64,000 nucleotides of DNA, from contig NZ_JAOQJW010000021.1 of the NCBI RefSeq assembly GCF_025567265.1, forward strand, positions 1 through 64,000, given 5' to 3'. The notes under the pieces are model-generated. The model saw only the letters and a program-made list of their open reading frames with translations. It was not told the DNA's origin and made no database searches. This document shows positions 1 to 7,659 of this stretch, piece after piece; position 1 is the first letter of the stretch, and every line of letters begins with the position of its first letter. Position numbers and translations under genes: made by a program. Source of the DNA: Dorea_A amylophila. Its GTDB lineage: Bacteria > Bacillota > Clostridia > Lachnospirales > Lachnospiraceae.

Positions 1-32
1 TGGTTCTATCTTACTCTTTCTGAACATGAAAA

Positions 33-78
33 TACCCCCATATAGGACTTTTATATTTCATTGTCCTATATGAGGGTA
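33..78 (-). terminator. Long hairpin, probable terminator of the redox cassette
   Basis: A 16-bp inverted repeat (33-48 with 63-78, 14-nt loop) lies 37 bp after the stop of the TlpA-like gene on the minus strand. Read on that strand it has one G-U pair and is followed by TTTT only, so the U-tract is weak. Probable terminator. Confidence 0.6.
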
Positions 79-114
79 GCATATCAGAATACACAGGGAG
101 CCTTTTGCATATTT

Positions 115-1023
115 TTATTTTTTTGTGCTATCAGCATCGATGACAGACTGAATCTGTTTCATCAGAGTATCATAATTGTCTTGATTATCAATCCCGCCGA
201 GCATCGGATCACCTACAATATTACCATTTCTATCGACCAGTATTGTTGTAGGAAATGCCATGATATCGGATGCGTATTTCCCTGCATCTGAAGAAGAGTC
301 AATGGAAAGATTGCGATATTTAGCACCCTGGCTCTTGAGAAGAGTCTTTGCTTCTTTTATGGCAGTTTTATTTCCATCGAAGGTTTCTGTATTGATGCCT
401 ACGACTTCACCGCCCATTGATTTGATTGCATCGTTTAATTCGTTAAGTTTAGATAACTCGGCAACACAAGGCTTGCATCCGGTGAACCAGAAATTGATGA
501 CAGTTACTGCATTTTTGGAAAACAGGCTTTCATCAACAGAATTCCCATCATAATCCTGACCAGAAAAATTCTTGAAAGGAGATGCGTCGTTGGAACTGTT
601 TTTCTGATTGGTGTTATCAGATCCTGTATTTTTCTTTTCAATCTCAGCGATCTGTTCCTCGATTTTTCGGATAGTTTCAATATCAGCGGTAAGTGTTTTC
701 AGCTCGTCATCTGTAAAAGAGTCTTTGTTTGATTCAACAGTGTCAGCCAGATAATCCGCATAGTTTCCATTTTGATCTGCAGCACTTTTGCTCATCATGC
801 CAAATGCTTTGTTCCATACATCTTCGTGATCTGCGAAGATCTGATTCTCCTGCTGATATAAATTGTCTAGTTTAGAGTTGGAATCGTCCGTAGATACGGA
901 ACTGGATTCAGTTTTTGTATCCTGCGATTTTTCTGTGCTTGCAGCTTCTTTTCCGCTACATGCTGTAAATAATAATGCTATGCAAAGTGTTAAAATAGAG
1001 AGAAATGTTCTTTTTGTTTTCAT
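115..1023 (-). CDS. TlpA-family thioredoxin-like lipoprotein
   Basis: This 302-residue protein is a predicted extracytoplasmic thiol-disulfide oxidoreductase anchored as a lipoprotein. The N-terminus has a Lys/Arg start, a hydrophobic stretch and a lipobox-like end with Cys at residue 22. Residues about 50-130 form a charged, helical region with no family I recognise, followed by a Ser/Asn-rich linker. The thioredoxin fold occupies about 150-300 with active-site CKPC at 183-186, in a TGCKPC context rather than the usual WCxxC, and a cis-Pro-type AFPTT segment later. The start has a good AAGGAG site. It is the last gene of a three-gene minus-strand run with a membrane polyferredoxin and a small CxxC protein, which suggests it receives electrons through the membrane. 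The electron path and substrate are inferred. Confidence 0.88.
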   Translation of the reverse strand: MKTKRTFLSILTLCIALLFTACSGKEAASTEKSQDTKTESSSVSTDDSNSKLDNLYQQENQIFADHEDVWNKAFGMMSKSAADQNGNYADYLADTVESNKDSFTDDELKTLTADIETIRKIEEQIAEIEKKNTGSDNTNQKNSSNDASPFKNFSGQDYDGNSVDESLFSKNAVTVINFWFTGCKPCVAELSKLNELNDAIKSMGGEVVGINTETFDGNKTAIKEAKTLLKSQGAKYRNLSIDSSSDAGKYASDIMAFPTTILVDRNGNIVGDPMLGGIDNQDNYDTLMKQIQSVIDADSTKK

Positions 1024-1063
1024 AAATAATTGCTCCTTAAAATAATAGTAATAAAATTAATAG

Positions 1064-1972
1064 TTACCGGTTGGTTATGGTTGATTGCTGCTGTTCTTTT
1101 TGGGGGCATGTTTTTCCCAGAAACTGATATTGGATCGCATCTTTTGGACAAGCCTTGATGCAAGCCCCGCATCGTATACATTCTGGATGATTTGGAGTCT
1201 TGCACACATCAATATCCATTTTACATGCCTTTGAACATTGATTGCATCCGACACATTTGCTGCCTTCAACCTTAATATTGAGAAAGCTGATCTTATTAAA
1301 TAATGAATAGATCGCTCCAAGAGGACAGATCCATTTACAGAAGGGTCTGTAAAACAAAATACTCAACACAACAACTGTAATCAAAATAAGGCATTTAAAA
1401 GAAAAAAGTGTTCCAAGTGCAGACCTTATAGCGGTATTTCCAAGTGACAATGGTATGGCTCCTTCCAAAACACCTTGTGGGCAAATGTATTTACAGAAGA
1501 ACGGATCCCCCATTCCTACAGAGTTCGTTACAAACATTGGCAGAAGGATAACGAAAACAATGAGGATCATATATTTTAGGTATCTTAGCGGCTTCAGCCG
1601 GGCTGTGGAAAATTTTTTTCCGGGGATTTTATGAAGTAAATCCTGAAACCAGCCAAACGGACATAAAAAACCACAGATAAATCTTCCGAGTGTCATACCG
1701 AGTAGAATGAAAAACCCGGTTATGTAATATGAAAATTTAAATCGGGAGGATCCGATAACCGCCTGAAAAGCTCCAATGGGGCAGGCGCCTGTTGCAGCAG
1801 GACAGGAATAGCAGTTTAATCCTGGCACACATACTGTTTTAATCTTGCCCTGATATATTTTGCCTTTAAGTAAATTGGGAATATGGATATTGGTAAGTAA
1901 TGTGGCAATTGCCTGTATCCATCCCCGTATTCTGGCAACTTTTTTTGATAGTAATTTCGTTTTTTTATCCAA
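1064..1972 (-). CDS. Membrane 4Fe-4S polyferredoxin (NapH/NosR-like)
   Basis: An integral membrane protein of about 302 residues related to the NapH/NosR/RdxA-type Fer4_5 family, expected to pass electrons across or along the membrane. Counting from the longest in-frame start, visible Cys motifs are a cluster at 51-67 (C-x5-C-x2-C-x6-CP), a CxxxCP at 103-107, further CxxxCP motifs at 163-167 and 215-219, and two ferredoxin [4Fe-4S] motifs at 243-253 and 268-278 near the C-terminus. About four to five hydrophobic segments lie between. The start is ambiguous: GTG 1981, TTG 1978 and TTG 1972 are all in frame, and GGAG at 1983-1986 fits TTG 1972 best. It overlaps the end of the small CxxC gene and precedes the TlpA-like gene. 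The partner and reaction are inferred. Confidence 0.85.
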   Translation of the reverse strand: MDKKTKLLSKKVARIRGWIQAIATLLTNIHIPNLLKGKIYQGKIKTVCVPGLNCYSCPAATGACPIGAFQAVIGSSRFKFSYYITGFFILLGMTLGRFICGFLCPFGWFQDLLHKIPGKKFSTARLKPLRYLKYMILIVFVILLPMFVTNSVGMGDPFFCKYICPQGVLEGAIPLSLGNTAIRSALGTLFSFKCLILITVVVLSILFYRPFCKWICPLGAIYSLFNKISFLNIKVEGSKCVGCNQCSKACKMDIDVCKTPNHPECIRCGACIKACPKDAIQYQFLGKTCPQKEQQQSTITNR

Positions 1973-2105
1973 TTCCAACACACTCCAGACATAATTTTAT
2001 TGCTTTGCCAAAGACGGCAGCAGCTTCACCTCGGATCACACCATAGCCAATCATGGCTGTACCTGTGATGAATATTACAAATTGAAATATTTTTTTGCAC
2101 TTCAA
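1965..2105 (-). CDS. CD1871A-family small CxxC protein
   Basis: A 46-residue protein matching the clostridial CD1871A-type CXXC family as I recall it: basic start, one hydrophobic segment (about residues 6-24), then a short tail ending in a CLEC motif at 39-42. It is read from TTG at 2105, because AAAGGAG sits 10 nt upstream and the longer frame to 2165 has no such site. It is the first gene of the redox cassette and overlaps the next gene by several bases, so translation is probably coupled. The lone CxxC on a membrane-anchored peptide suggests a thiol relay or metal site, but the function of this family is not known to me. Confidence 0.75.
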   Translation of the reverse strand: MKCKKIFQFVIFITGTAMIGYGVIRGEAAAVFGKAIKLCLECVGIG

Positions 2106-2137
2106 GATTTTGTTACTCCTTTCGTTGGTTGTATTTG

Positions 2138-2166
2138 TTGACCAGCTGACTTCGGTATTATACAAT
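2138..2166 (+). promoter_or_regulatory. Divergent promoter region, TCS versus redox cassette
   Basis: On the plus strand TTGACC (2138-2143) and TACAAT (2161-2166) are 17 bp apart, a good sigma-A promoter for the response regulator. On the minus strand a perfect TATAAT (2157-2162) overlaps it and faces the CD1871A gene, with no good -35. Overlapping divergent -10 boxes suggest shared control, possibly by the response regulator itself. Confidence 0.65.
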
Positions 2167-2207
2167 AGTTAGTGTGAAATTTTCGTTAAGAAGCGGGTGG
2201 AATGATT

Positions 2208-2885
2208 TTGAGATTATTAATAGTTGAAGATGAAAAACAAATATGTGATGCGGTTGCGAAAAGTCTGTATGATGCCGGGTACGAGGTGGATACCTGTTAT
2301 GATGGGGAAGAGGCATTGGAATACATCCTGACAGAAAATTATGATTTGATTGTTCTGGATCTGAATCTGCCCGGCATGGATGGGATGGAAATCCTAAAAG
2401 AACTCAGGCAGAGCAATGAGGAGACAAAGGTTCTTATATTATCGGCAAGAGGGCAGATTGCAGATAAAGTCGAAGGGTTGGATGCTGGTGCGAATGATTA
2501 TATGGAAAAGCCGTTTCATCTACAGGAACTTGAGGCTCGTATCAGAAGTCTGACAAGAAGGAAATTTGTACAAAAGGATGTATGTCTGGAAAGCGGCGAT
2601 ATCATGTTCGACACGATAAAACGTGAGGCATATGCAAAGAAAACAAAGATTTCCCTGACAAGAAAAGAAAAAGGAATTTTGGAATATTTGCTTCTTAACC
2701 TGGGAAGACCGGTAAGTCAGGAGGAATTGATGGAGCATGTCTGGGATGCATCTGTGGATAGCTTCAGTGGAGCCATCCGGGTGCATATGTCTTCGCTAAG
2801 GAGAAAGCTTAAGGCAGTGCTTGGATATGATGCAATTATGAATAAGGTGGGAGAAGGATATAAAATACGAGAGGAGTCTGATTGA
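2208..2885 (+). CDS. OmpR-family response regulator
   Basis: A DNA-binding response regulator of about 225 residues. The receiver domain carries the acidic pair in the VEDE segment, the phospho-acceptor Asp in VLDLNLPG (residue 51 from this start), the Ser of LSARG and the Lys of EKPF. The C-terminal winged helix (about 130-225) ends with a GEGYKI segment typical of the OmpR/PhoB family. TTG at 2208 gives the classical MRLLIVEDE N-terminus and better spacing from GGGTGG than ATG at 2202, which is the alternative. It overlaps the histidine kinase by one base and is divergent from the redox cassette, its most likely target. Confidence 0.93.
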   Translation: MRLLIVEDEKQICDAVAKSLYDAGYEVDTCYDGEEALEYILTENYDLIVLDLNLPGMDGMEILKELRQSNEETKVLILSARGQIADKVEGLDAGANDYMEKPFHLQELEARIRSLTRRKFVQKDVCLESGDIMFDTIKREAYAKKTKISLTRKEKGILEYLLLNLGRPVSQEELMEHVWDASVDSFSGAIRVHMSSLRRKLKAVLGYDAIMNKVGEGYKIREESD

Positions 2886-4045
2886 TGAAAAAAATGTCAC
2901 TGCAGTGGAGACTTACTTGTATAACTACATTGTGTATTGCGATTATATGTGGGTGCCTGACAATGTTTGTCTATAAAAATGGTGTGTATTATATGGATTC
3001 CCTGCAAAAGGCTGTTGACGCTCAGGGAGATGACAGCGGAGGTGGTTCGGAAGAAATATACATCAGCATACCAGAGGATAAGTGGGATGAGTTCTCAAAT
3101 GATTTTTCTGTTCAAGTGTACAATAATAAAGAAGACTACAAAAGAAACAGTCTGATAGTTTCGGCTTTATTGGCTCTCCTTGGTGGAGTGGCCGCATATT
3201 TTATAAGTGGACATGCGCTTAAACCAATTCGTGAGTTTTCTGATAAAATTGAAGAAGTACAGGCTCAAAACCTGGCAGATTCAGGAATAGAAGAATGTAA
3301 GATTAAAGAACTGAATCAGCTTAGTGTTTCGTATAACAAGATGCTTGAACGCCTCTCGGATGCATTTGAGATACAGAGACAATTTACTGCGAGTGCAGCA
3401 CATGAGCTTCGAACTCCATTATCGTTAATGCAGGTACAGCTTGACTTGTATCATTCCACTCAGCATCCGGGCAGTGATGCAGACACCGTACAGATGATAA
3501 AGATGTTGACGGAACAAAATGACAGGCTTGGCAAGATGGTAAAAACACTTCTTGACATGAGTGAGCTTCAGACTGTAGGACGGGATGAAAAAATTATCCT
3601 TAATGATCTCGTTGACGAGGTATTGGAAGATTTGGAACCTCTTGCACAGGAAAAGAATATAAAACTTATTGGAAAATATAAGAATATAACGATGATTGGA
3701 AGTGATATCCTTATTTATAGGCTGGTATACAATCTTGTTGAGAATGCTATAAAATACAATCATTCAGATGGACAGGTTACAGTAAATGCATACAAAAACC
3801 AAAAACATATTTACCTGTCAGTAGAGGATACCGGAAGCGGAATTCCGAAAGAACTCAGGGAACGTGTATTTGAACCATTCTTTCGCGTGGATAAATCCAG
3901 AAGCCGAGAGCTTGGTGGTGTAGGACTTGGACTTGCTCTGGTTCATGAGATCGTGAGAGTACACGATGGCAGTATCAGCATTAAGTCAAACCCTGCAGGT
4001 GGAACAATCTTTGAGGTGATTTTTGACCAGAAATCAAAGGAATAG
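2885..4045 (+). CDS. Sensor histidine kinase (HisKA/HATPase_c)
   Basis: A 386-residue membrane sensor kinase. Two transmembrane segments (about 12-30 and 88-108) bracket a short extracytoplasmic loop of about 58 residues containing a Gly/Ser-rich acidic stretch. A HAMP-like linker follows, then a dimerisation helix with the phospho-acceptor His at about 173 in AAHELRTPL, and the ATPase domain with N box (LVENAIKYN), G1 (DTGSGIP) and G2 (GLGLALV). ATG at 2885 overlaps the stop of the regulator gene. The small sensor loop lacks Cys, so redox sensing would have to be indirect. The signal is unknown; the neighbouring redox cassette suggests envelope thiol or iron-sulfur stress. Confidence 0.93.
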   Translation: MKKMSLQWRLTCITTLCIAIICGCLTMFVYKNGVYYMDSLQKAVDAQGDDSGGGSEEIYISIPEDKWDEFSNDFSVQVYNNKEDYKRNSLIVSALLALLGGVAAYFISGHALKPIREFSDKIEEVQAQNLADSGIEECKIKELNQLSVSYNKMLERLSDAFEIQRQFTASAAHELRTPLSLMQVQLDLYHSTQHPGSDADTVQMIKMLTEQNDRLGKMVKTLLDMSELQTVGRDEKIILNDLVDEVLEDLEPLAQEKNIKLIGKYKNITMIGSDILIYRLVYNLVENAIKYNHSDGQVTVNAYKNQKHIYLSVEDTGSGIPKELRERVFEPFFRVDKSRSRELGGVGLGLALVHEIVRVHDGSISIKSNPAGGTIFEVIFDQKSKE

Positions 4046-4334
4046 TTATTCAAAAAAAGAACAAAAAAAGATGCTTGTAAATAGGATTGACTCCTAACTG
4101 ATTACCATATATTATTATATATTGGTAAACATTACTGAACGTTGATAAACGTTAGTCAGCATTTAGTGTTTTACAGGTTTTGTAGTAATTTACGATTTTG
4201 ATCCCAAAATGCAACGAAAAACAGTAAAAAAACAGGCAGAAAAAAAGCCCAAAAAAAAGAAAATAATTAAAGATTTACGAAAAAAACAATAAGAAAATTA
4301 TTGTGCAACATGTACAAAAATACAAGGAGATTTA
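4046..4334. other. A-rich intergenic region with palindromes
   Basis: This 289-bp stretch holds no gene I can support. It contains a near-perfect palindrome at about 4103-4127, a smaller inverted repeat around 4134-4155 (two AACGTT blocks), and an A-rich run from 4200 to 4320 on the plus strand. No clear Rho-independent terminator for the kinase gene is visible. Promoter elements for the next gene are probably here but not distinctive. Confidence 0.5.
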
Positions 4335-6200
4335 ATGAGAAAGCTTGCGTTAAATGATGAAATATTACTAAAAATAGAGAAACCGGCACGTTATATCGGG
4401 AATGAAGTGAACTCGGTCATGAAAGACCCTGAAAAGGTGTCTATTAGATTTGCCATGTGCTTCCCGGATGTCTACGAAATAGGAATGTCGCATCTGGGAA
4501 TACAGATCCTTTATGACATGTTCAACCGCCGGGATGATGTGTGGTGTGAACGTGTCTATTCGCCGTGGACCGATCTGGATCAGATTATGAGAGAACAGAA
4601 GATTCCGTTGTTCGCACTGGAGTCGCAGGATCCGATTAAGGATTTCGATTTTCTTGGAATCACGATCCAGTATGAGATGTGTTACACCAACATTTTACAG
4701 GTGTTGGACTTAAGTGGGATTCCGATGCAGGCAGCAGACCGAACCTGGGATGATCCAATTGTGATCGGTGGGGGACCTTGTACGTATAATCCGGAACCGC
4801 TGGCGGAGTTCTTTGACCTTTTTTACATGGGGGAAGGTGAGACAGTCTATGATGAACTGCTAAATGTCTACAAAGAGAACAAGAAACGTGGCGGGACGAG
4901 AAAAGAATTTCTGGAGATGGCAGCAGAAATCGAAGGAATCTATGTGCCTGCGTTCTATGATGTGACATATAAGGAAGACGGAACGATCGAGAGTTTCCGT
5001 CCGAACAATCCACATGCAAAAGAAAAGATCAAAAAGCAGGTGGTTATGGACATGACCAGTGCAACGTATCCGGAGAAACCGGTCGTACCGTTTATCAAGG
5101 CAACACAGGATAGAGTTGTTCTTGAGATTCAGAGAGGCTGTATCCGCGGATGCCGTTTCTGCCAGGCCGGAATGTTATACCGTCCGACACGTGAAAAGGA
5201 TGTAGAAGTCTTAAAAGATTATGCATATAAGATGTTAAAGAGTACCGGACACGAGGAGATTTCCCTCAGTTCATTAAGCTCCAGTGATTACAGCCATTTA
5301 AGAGAACTGGTAACTTTCCTGATCGATGAGTTCAAATCACAGGGAATCAATATCAGTCTTCCGTCCCTCCGTATAGATGCATTTTCACTGGATGTGATGG
5401 GACAGGTACAGGATATCCGAAAGAGCAGCCTGACATTTGCACCGGAAGCCGGATCGCAGAGAATGCGTAATGTGATCAACAAAGGCCTTACGGTAGAGGA
5501 CATCATTGGGGGAGCCGGACAGGCGTTTGACGGTGGCTGGAATAAGGTAAAACTTTACTTTATGCTGGGACTTCCGACTGAAACCGAAGAGGACATGCGG
5601 GCAATCCCGGAACTTGCAGATCAGATCGCCAGACGTTACTATGAGATCCCGAAAGAGCAGCGGAATGGAAAATGTCAGATTACAACGAGTACATCATTCT
5701 TCATTCCAAAGCCGTTCACACCATTCCAGTGGGCAAGAATGTATACGAATGAAGAATACATTTCCAGAGCAGCGATCGTAAAGCATGCATTTAATGAACA
5801 GCTTAACCGAAAGAGCCTGAAGTATCACTGGCACGATGCGGAAGTTACTGTTCTGGAAGGTGTATTTGCAAGAGGTGATAGAAAAACTTCTGAAGTCATC
5901 AAAGAAGCTTACCGTCTAGGATGTCTGTATGACTCCTGGAGCGATCAGTTTGATAATGACAAATGGATGCAGGCATTTGAAAATACGGGCATTGATATCG
6001 CATTCTATAATCTCAGGGAAAGGCCTTTAGATGAGGTGTTCCCATGGGATTTCATCGATATCGGCGTAACAAAAGAATTCCTGAAACAAGAGTGGAATCA
6101 TGCAATGAATGCAGAAGTAACACCGAACTGCCGTATGAAATGTTCCGGCTGCGGTGTCGCAAAATGGAAAGGAGGTGTCTGTATTGAAAGTAAGAATTAA
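4335..6200 (+). CDS. TIGR03960-type radical SAM protein
   Basis: A 621-residue radical SAM protein of the group with an N-terminal B12-binding-like region. The core has the CxxxCxxC motif in RGCIRGCRFCQAG (about residues 266-278), a preceding GGGPCTYNPEP segment in the cobalamin-like domain, and a C-terminal Cys-rich tail (CRMKCSGCG near 601-609) that could hold a second cluster. The start has AAGGAG at good spacing. It overlaps the next gene by 17 bp, a TIGR03936/DUF2344 protein that follows it in many Clostridia. The two are predicted to act together; the substrate is not established. The position upstream of rplU hints at an RNA or ribosome-linked role, which is inference. Confidence 0.9.
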   Translation: MRKLALNDEILLKIEKPARYIGNEVNSVMKDPEKVSIRFAMCFPDVYEIGMSHLGIQILYDMFNRRDDVWCERVYSPWTDLDQIMREQKIPLFALESQDPIKDFDFLGITIQYEMCYTNILQVLDLSGIPMQAADRTWDDPIVIGGGPCTYNPEPLAEFFDLFYMGEGETVYDELLNVYKENKKRGGTRKEFLEMAAEIEGIYVPAFYDVTYKEDGTIESFRPNNPHAKEKIKKQVVMDMTSATYPEKPVVPFIKATQDRVVLEIQRGCIRGCRFCQAGMLYRPTREKDVEVLKDYAYKMLKSTGHEEISLSSLSSSDYSHLRELVTFLIDEFKSQGINISLPSLRIDAFSLDVMGQVQDIRKSSLTFAPEAGSQRMRNVINKGLTVEDIIGGAGQAFDGGWNKVKLYFMLGLPTETEEDMRAIPELADQIARRYYEIPKEQRNGKCQITTSTSFFIPKPFTPFQWARMYTNEEYISRAAIVKHAFNEQLNRKSLKYHWHDAEVTVLEGVFARGDRKTSEVIKEAYRLGCLYDSWSDQFDNDKWMQAFENTGIDIAFYNLRERPLDEVFPWDFIDIGVTKEFLKQEWNHAMNAEVTPNCRMKCSGCGVAKWKGGVCIESKN

Positions 6201-6918
6201 ATTCCGCAAATATGGAGTCATGCGTTTCATCGGACACCTGGATGTGATGCGTTATTTCCAGAAGGCGATCCGCAGGGCAGAGATTCCGATTGCATTTACA
6301 ACTGGATACAGCCCGCATATGATCATGTCATTCGCACAGCCGCTCGGAGTCGGTGTGACAAGTGACGGGGAATATTTTGATATCGAGATCACGAAACCGA
6401 TTTCTTCCGAAAACGCGGTTGCGCAGTTGAATGCAGTGATGGTGGAAGGAATAGAAGTCATAAGCTTCCGTGAGATTTCATCGGATAAGAAAGCCAGTGG
6501 TATGACGATCGTTGCTGCCGCAGATTATAAAGTAACATTTCCTGAGACGTTCAGGCATGCAGAAGAGATCCGCGTGCTCCCGGAAAGCTGGAAAGGAAAG
6601 GTGGAGTCATTCATGGCGCAGCCGGAGATCGTGGTGTTGAAAAAGACCAAGCGAAGTGAAAAAGAAGTTGATATCAAACCGATGATCTACAAGATGGCTG
6701 CACTGGACGATGGCATCTATCTGTATCTTGCAACCGGAAGTGAGCAGAATCTGAAGCCGGATCTGGTGGCAGAAGCGTTCTTGAAATTTGCAGGAGAAGA
6801 TCCGGAAGAAACACCGGTGCATATTCATAGAATTGATGTGTATGCAAAGAATCCGGACGCAGAAGAAGGAAAGACAGAGTTCATTTCTCTGGATGGACTT
6901 GGGAAAGATATTTTATAA
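6184..6918 (+). CDS. TIGR03936-family radical SAM-associated protein (DUF2344)
   Basis: A 244-residue DUF2344 protein, the usual partner of the preceding radical SAM enzyme. The N-terminus MKVRIKFRKYGVMRFIGHLD is the family signature. TTG at 6184 is chosen because AAAGGAGGTG lies directly upstream inside the end of the previous gene, whereas the longer frame from 6154 has no ribosome site. The 17-bp overlap implies translational coupling. No catalytic motif is visible, consistent with a substrate-binding or accessory role. In some genomes the two are fused, as far as I recall. Confidence 0.88.
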   Translation: MKVRIKFRKYGVMRFIGHLDVMRYFQKAIRRAEIPIAFTTGYSPHMIMSFAQPLGVGVTSDGEYFDIEITKPISSENAVAQLNAVMVEGIEVISFREISSDKKASGMTIVAAADYKVTFPETFRHAEEIRVLPESWKGKVESFMAQPEIVVLKKTKRSEKEVDIKPMIYKMAALDDGIYLYLATGSEQNLKPDLVAEAFLKFAGEDPEETPVHIHRIDVYAKNPDAEEGKTEFISLDGLGKDIL

Positions 6919-6960
6919 AGATATAACGGACTTCCATCAATCTGACAGGAGTGATTAAAC

Positions 6961-7443
6961 ATGAGTAAAAAGGAAGTAAAGACAAATGCCATGCGTATGC
7001 TGGACCGCGTAAAAGTTTCATATAGTTATGAAGAATATGAATGCGATGATTTTACAGACGGTATCCAGACCGCAGACAAACTTGGATATGACCACAAGCT
7101 GGTCTATAAGACGCTGGTAACAACAGGAAAAACAGGGAACCATTATGTATTCGTGATTCCGATCGAAGCCGAGATTGATTTTAAGAAAGCGGCAAAAGTT
7201 GTTGGTGAGAAATCACTGGAGATGCTGCATTTAAAGGATCTGACGAAAGTGACCGGATATGTCCGCGGGGGCTGCACGGCGATCGGCATGAAGAAGCAGT
7301 TCCCTACCGTGATTCAGGAAGATGCAAAGGAACTGGAATATATGCATGTCAGCGGCGGGAAACTTGGAATGCAGATTCGGCTTGCACCACAGGATCTTCA
7401 GAAGGTTGCAAAAGCAGAATTTGCAAATGTGATCCGCCCATAA
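6961..7443 (+). CDS. ybaK: Cys-tRNA(Pro) deacylase, YbaK/EbsC family
   Basis: A 160-residue YbaK-type trans-editing factor that hydrolyses Cys mischarged on tRNA(Pro) in the cytoplasm. Family features include the N-terminal TNAMRMLD, the VYKTLV segment containing the conserved Lys, and the GYVRGGCTAIGMKK block that includes the conserved Gly-Gly pair. Length matches the family (about 155-160). GGAG sits 9-10 nt upstream of the ATG. It lies 42 bp after the DUF2344 gene and may share its transcript. Confidence 0.93.
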   Translation: MSKKEVKTNAMRMLDRVKVSYSYEEYECDDFTDGIQTADKLGYDHKLVYKTLVTTGKTGNHYVFVIPIEAEIDFKKAAKVVGEKSLEMLHLKDLTKVTGYVRGGCTAIGMKKQFPTVIQEDAKELEYMHVSGGKLGMQIRLAPQDLQKVAKAEFANVIRP

Positions 7444-7556
7444 CCGCATGCAGTGATGCTGTGGGGAGAATCAGAGAGTACCTGAAAAGCATGTATATTT
7501 ATGCAGTAGTTCTAAAAATCAATCGTTATTCCCGCACATATTAACACATTATTGCA

Positions 7557-7585
7557 TTGAAGTGCGCGCAAAAATGATGTAAGAT
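7557..7585 (+). promoter_or_regulatory. Candidate sigma-A promoter of aspartate kinase gene
   Basis: TTGAAG (7557-7562) and TAAGAT (7580-7585) are separated by 17 bp, about 70 bp ahead of the GTG start. The surrounding 216-bp gap has no other gene. I see no lysine riboswitch core in the short leader. Confidence 0.55.
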
Positions 7586-7659
7586 AAATACAGTTACGTT
7601 TTTATAGCGAAAGAATATGAATGCATTTCAGAAAATACTTGGTTGGAGGAATACGAAAA

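Noticed and set aside
3425..3763. Minus-strand frame opposite the histidine kinase
   Set aside because: It lies wholly inside a well-supported gene and has no ribosome site or family match.
6154..6183. Ten-residue N-terminal extension of the DUF2344 protein
   Set aside because: The ribosome site lies inside this stretch and the family N-terminus starts at TTG 6184.
7444..7659. Lysine riboswitch before aspartate kinase
   Set aside because: The promoter leaves under 80 nt of leader, too short for that riboswitch, and no core motif is visible.
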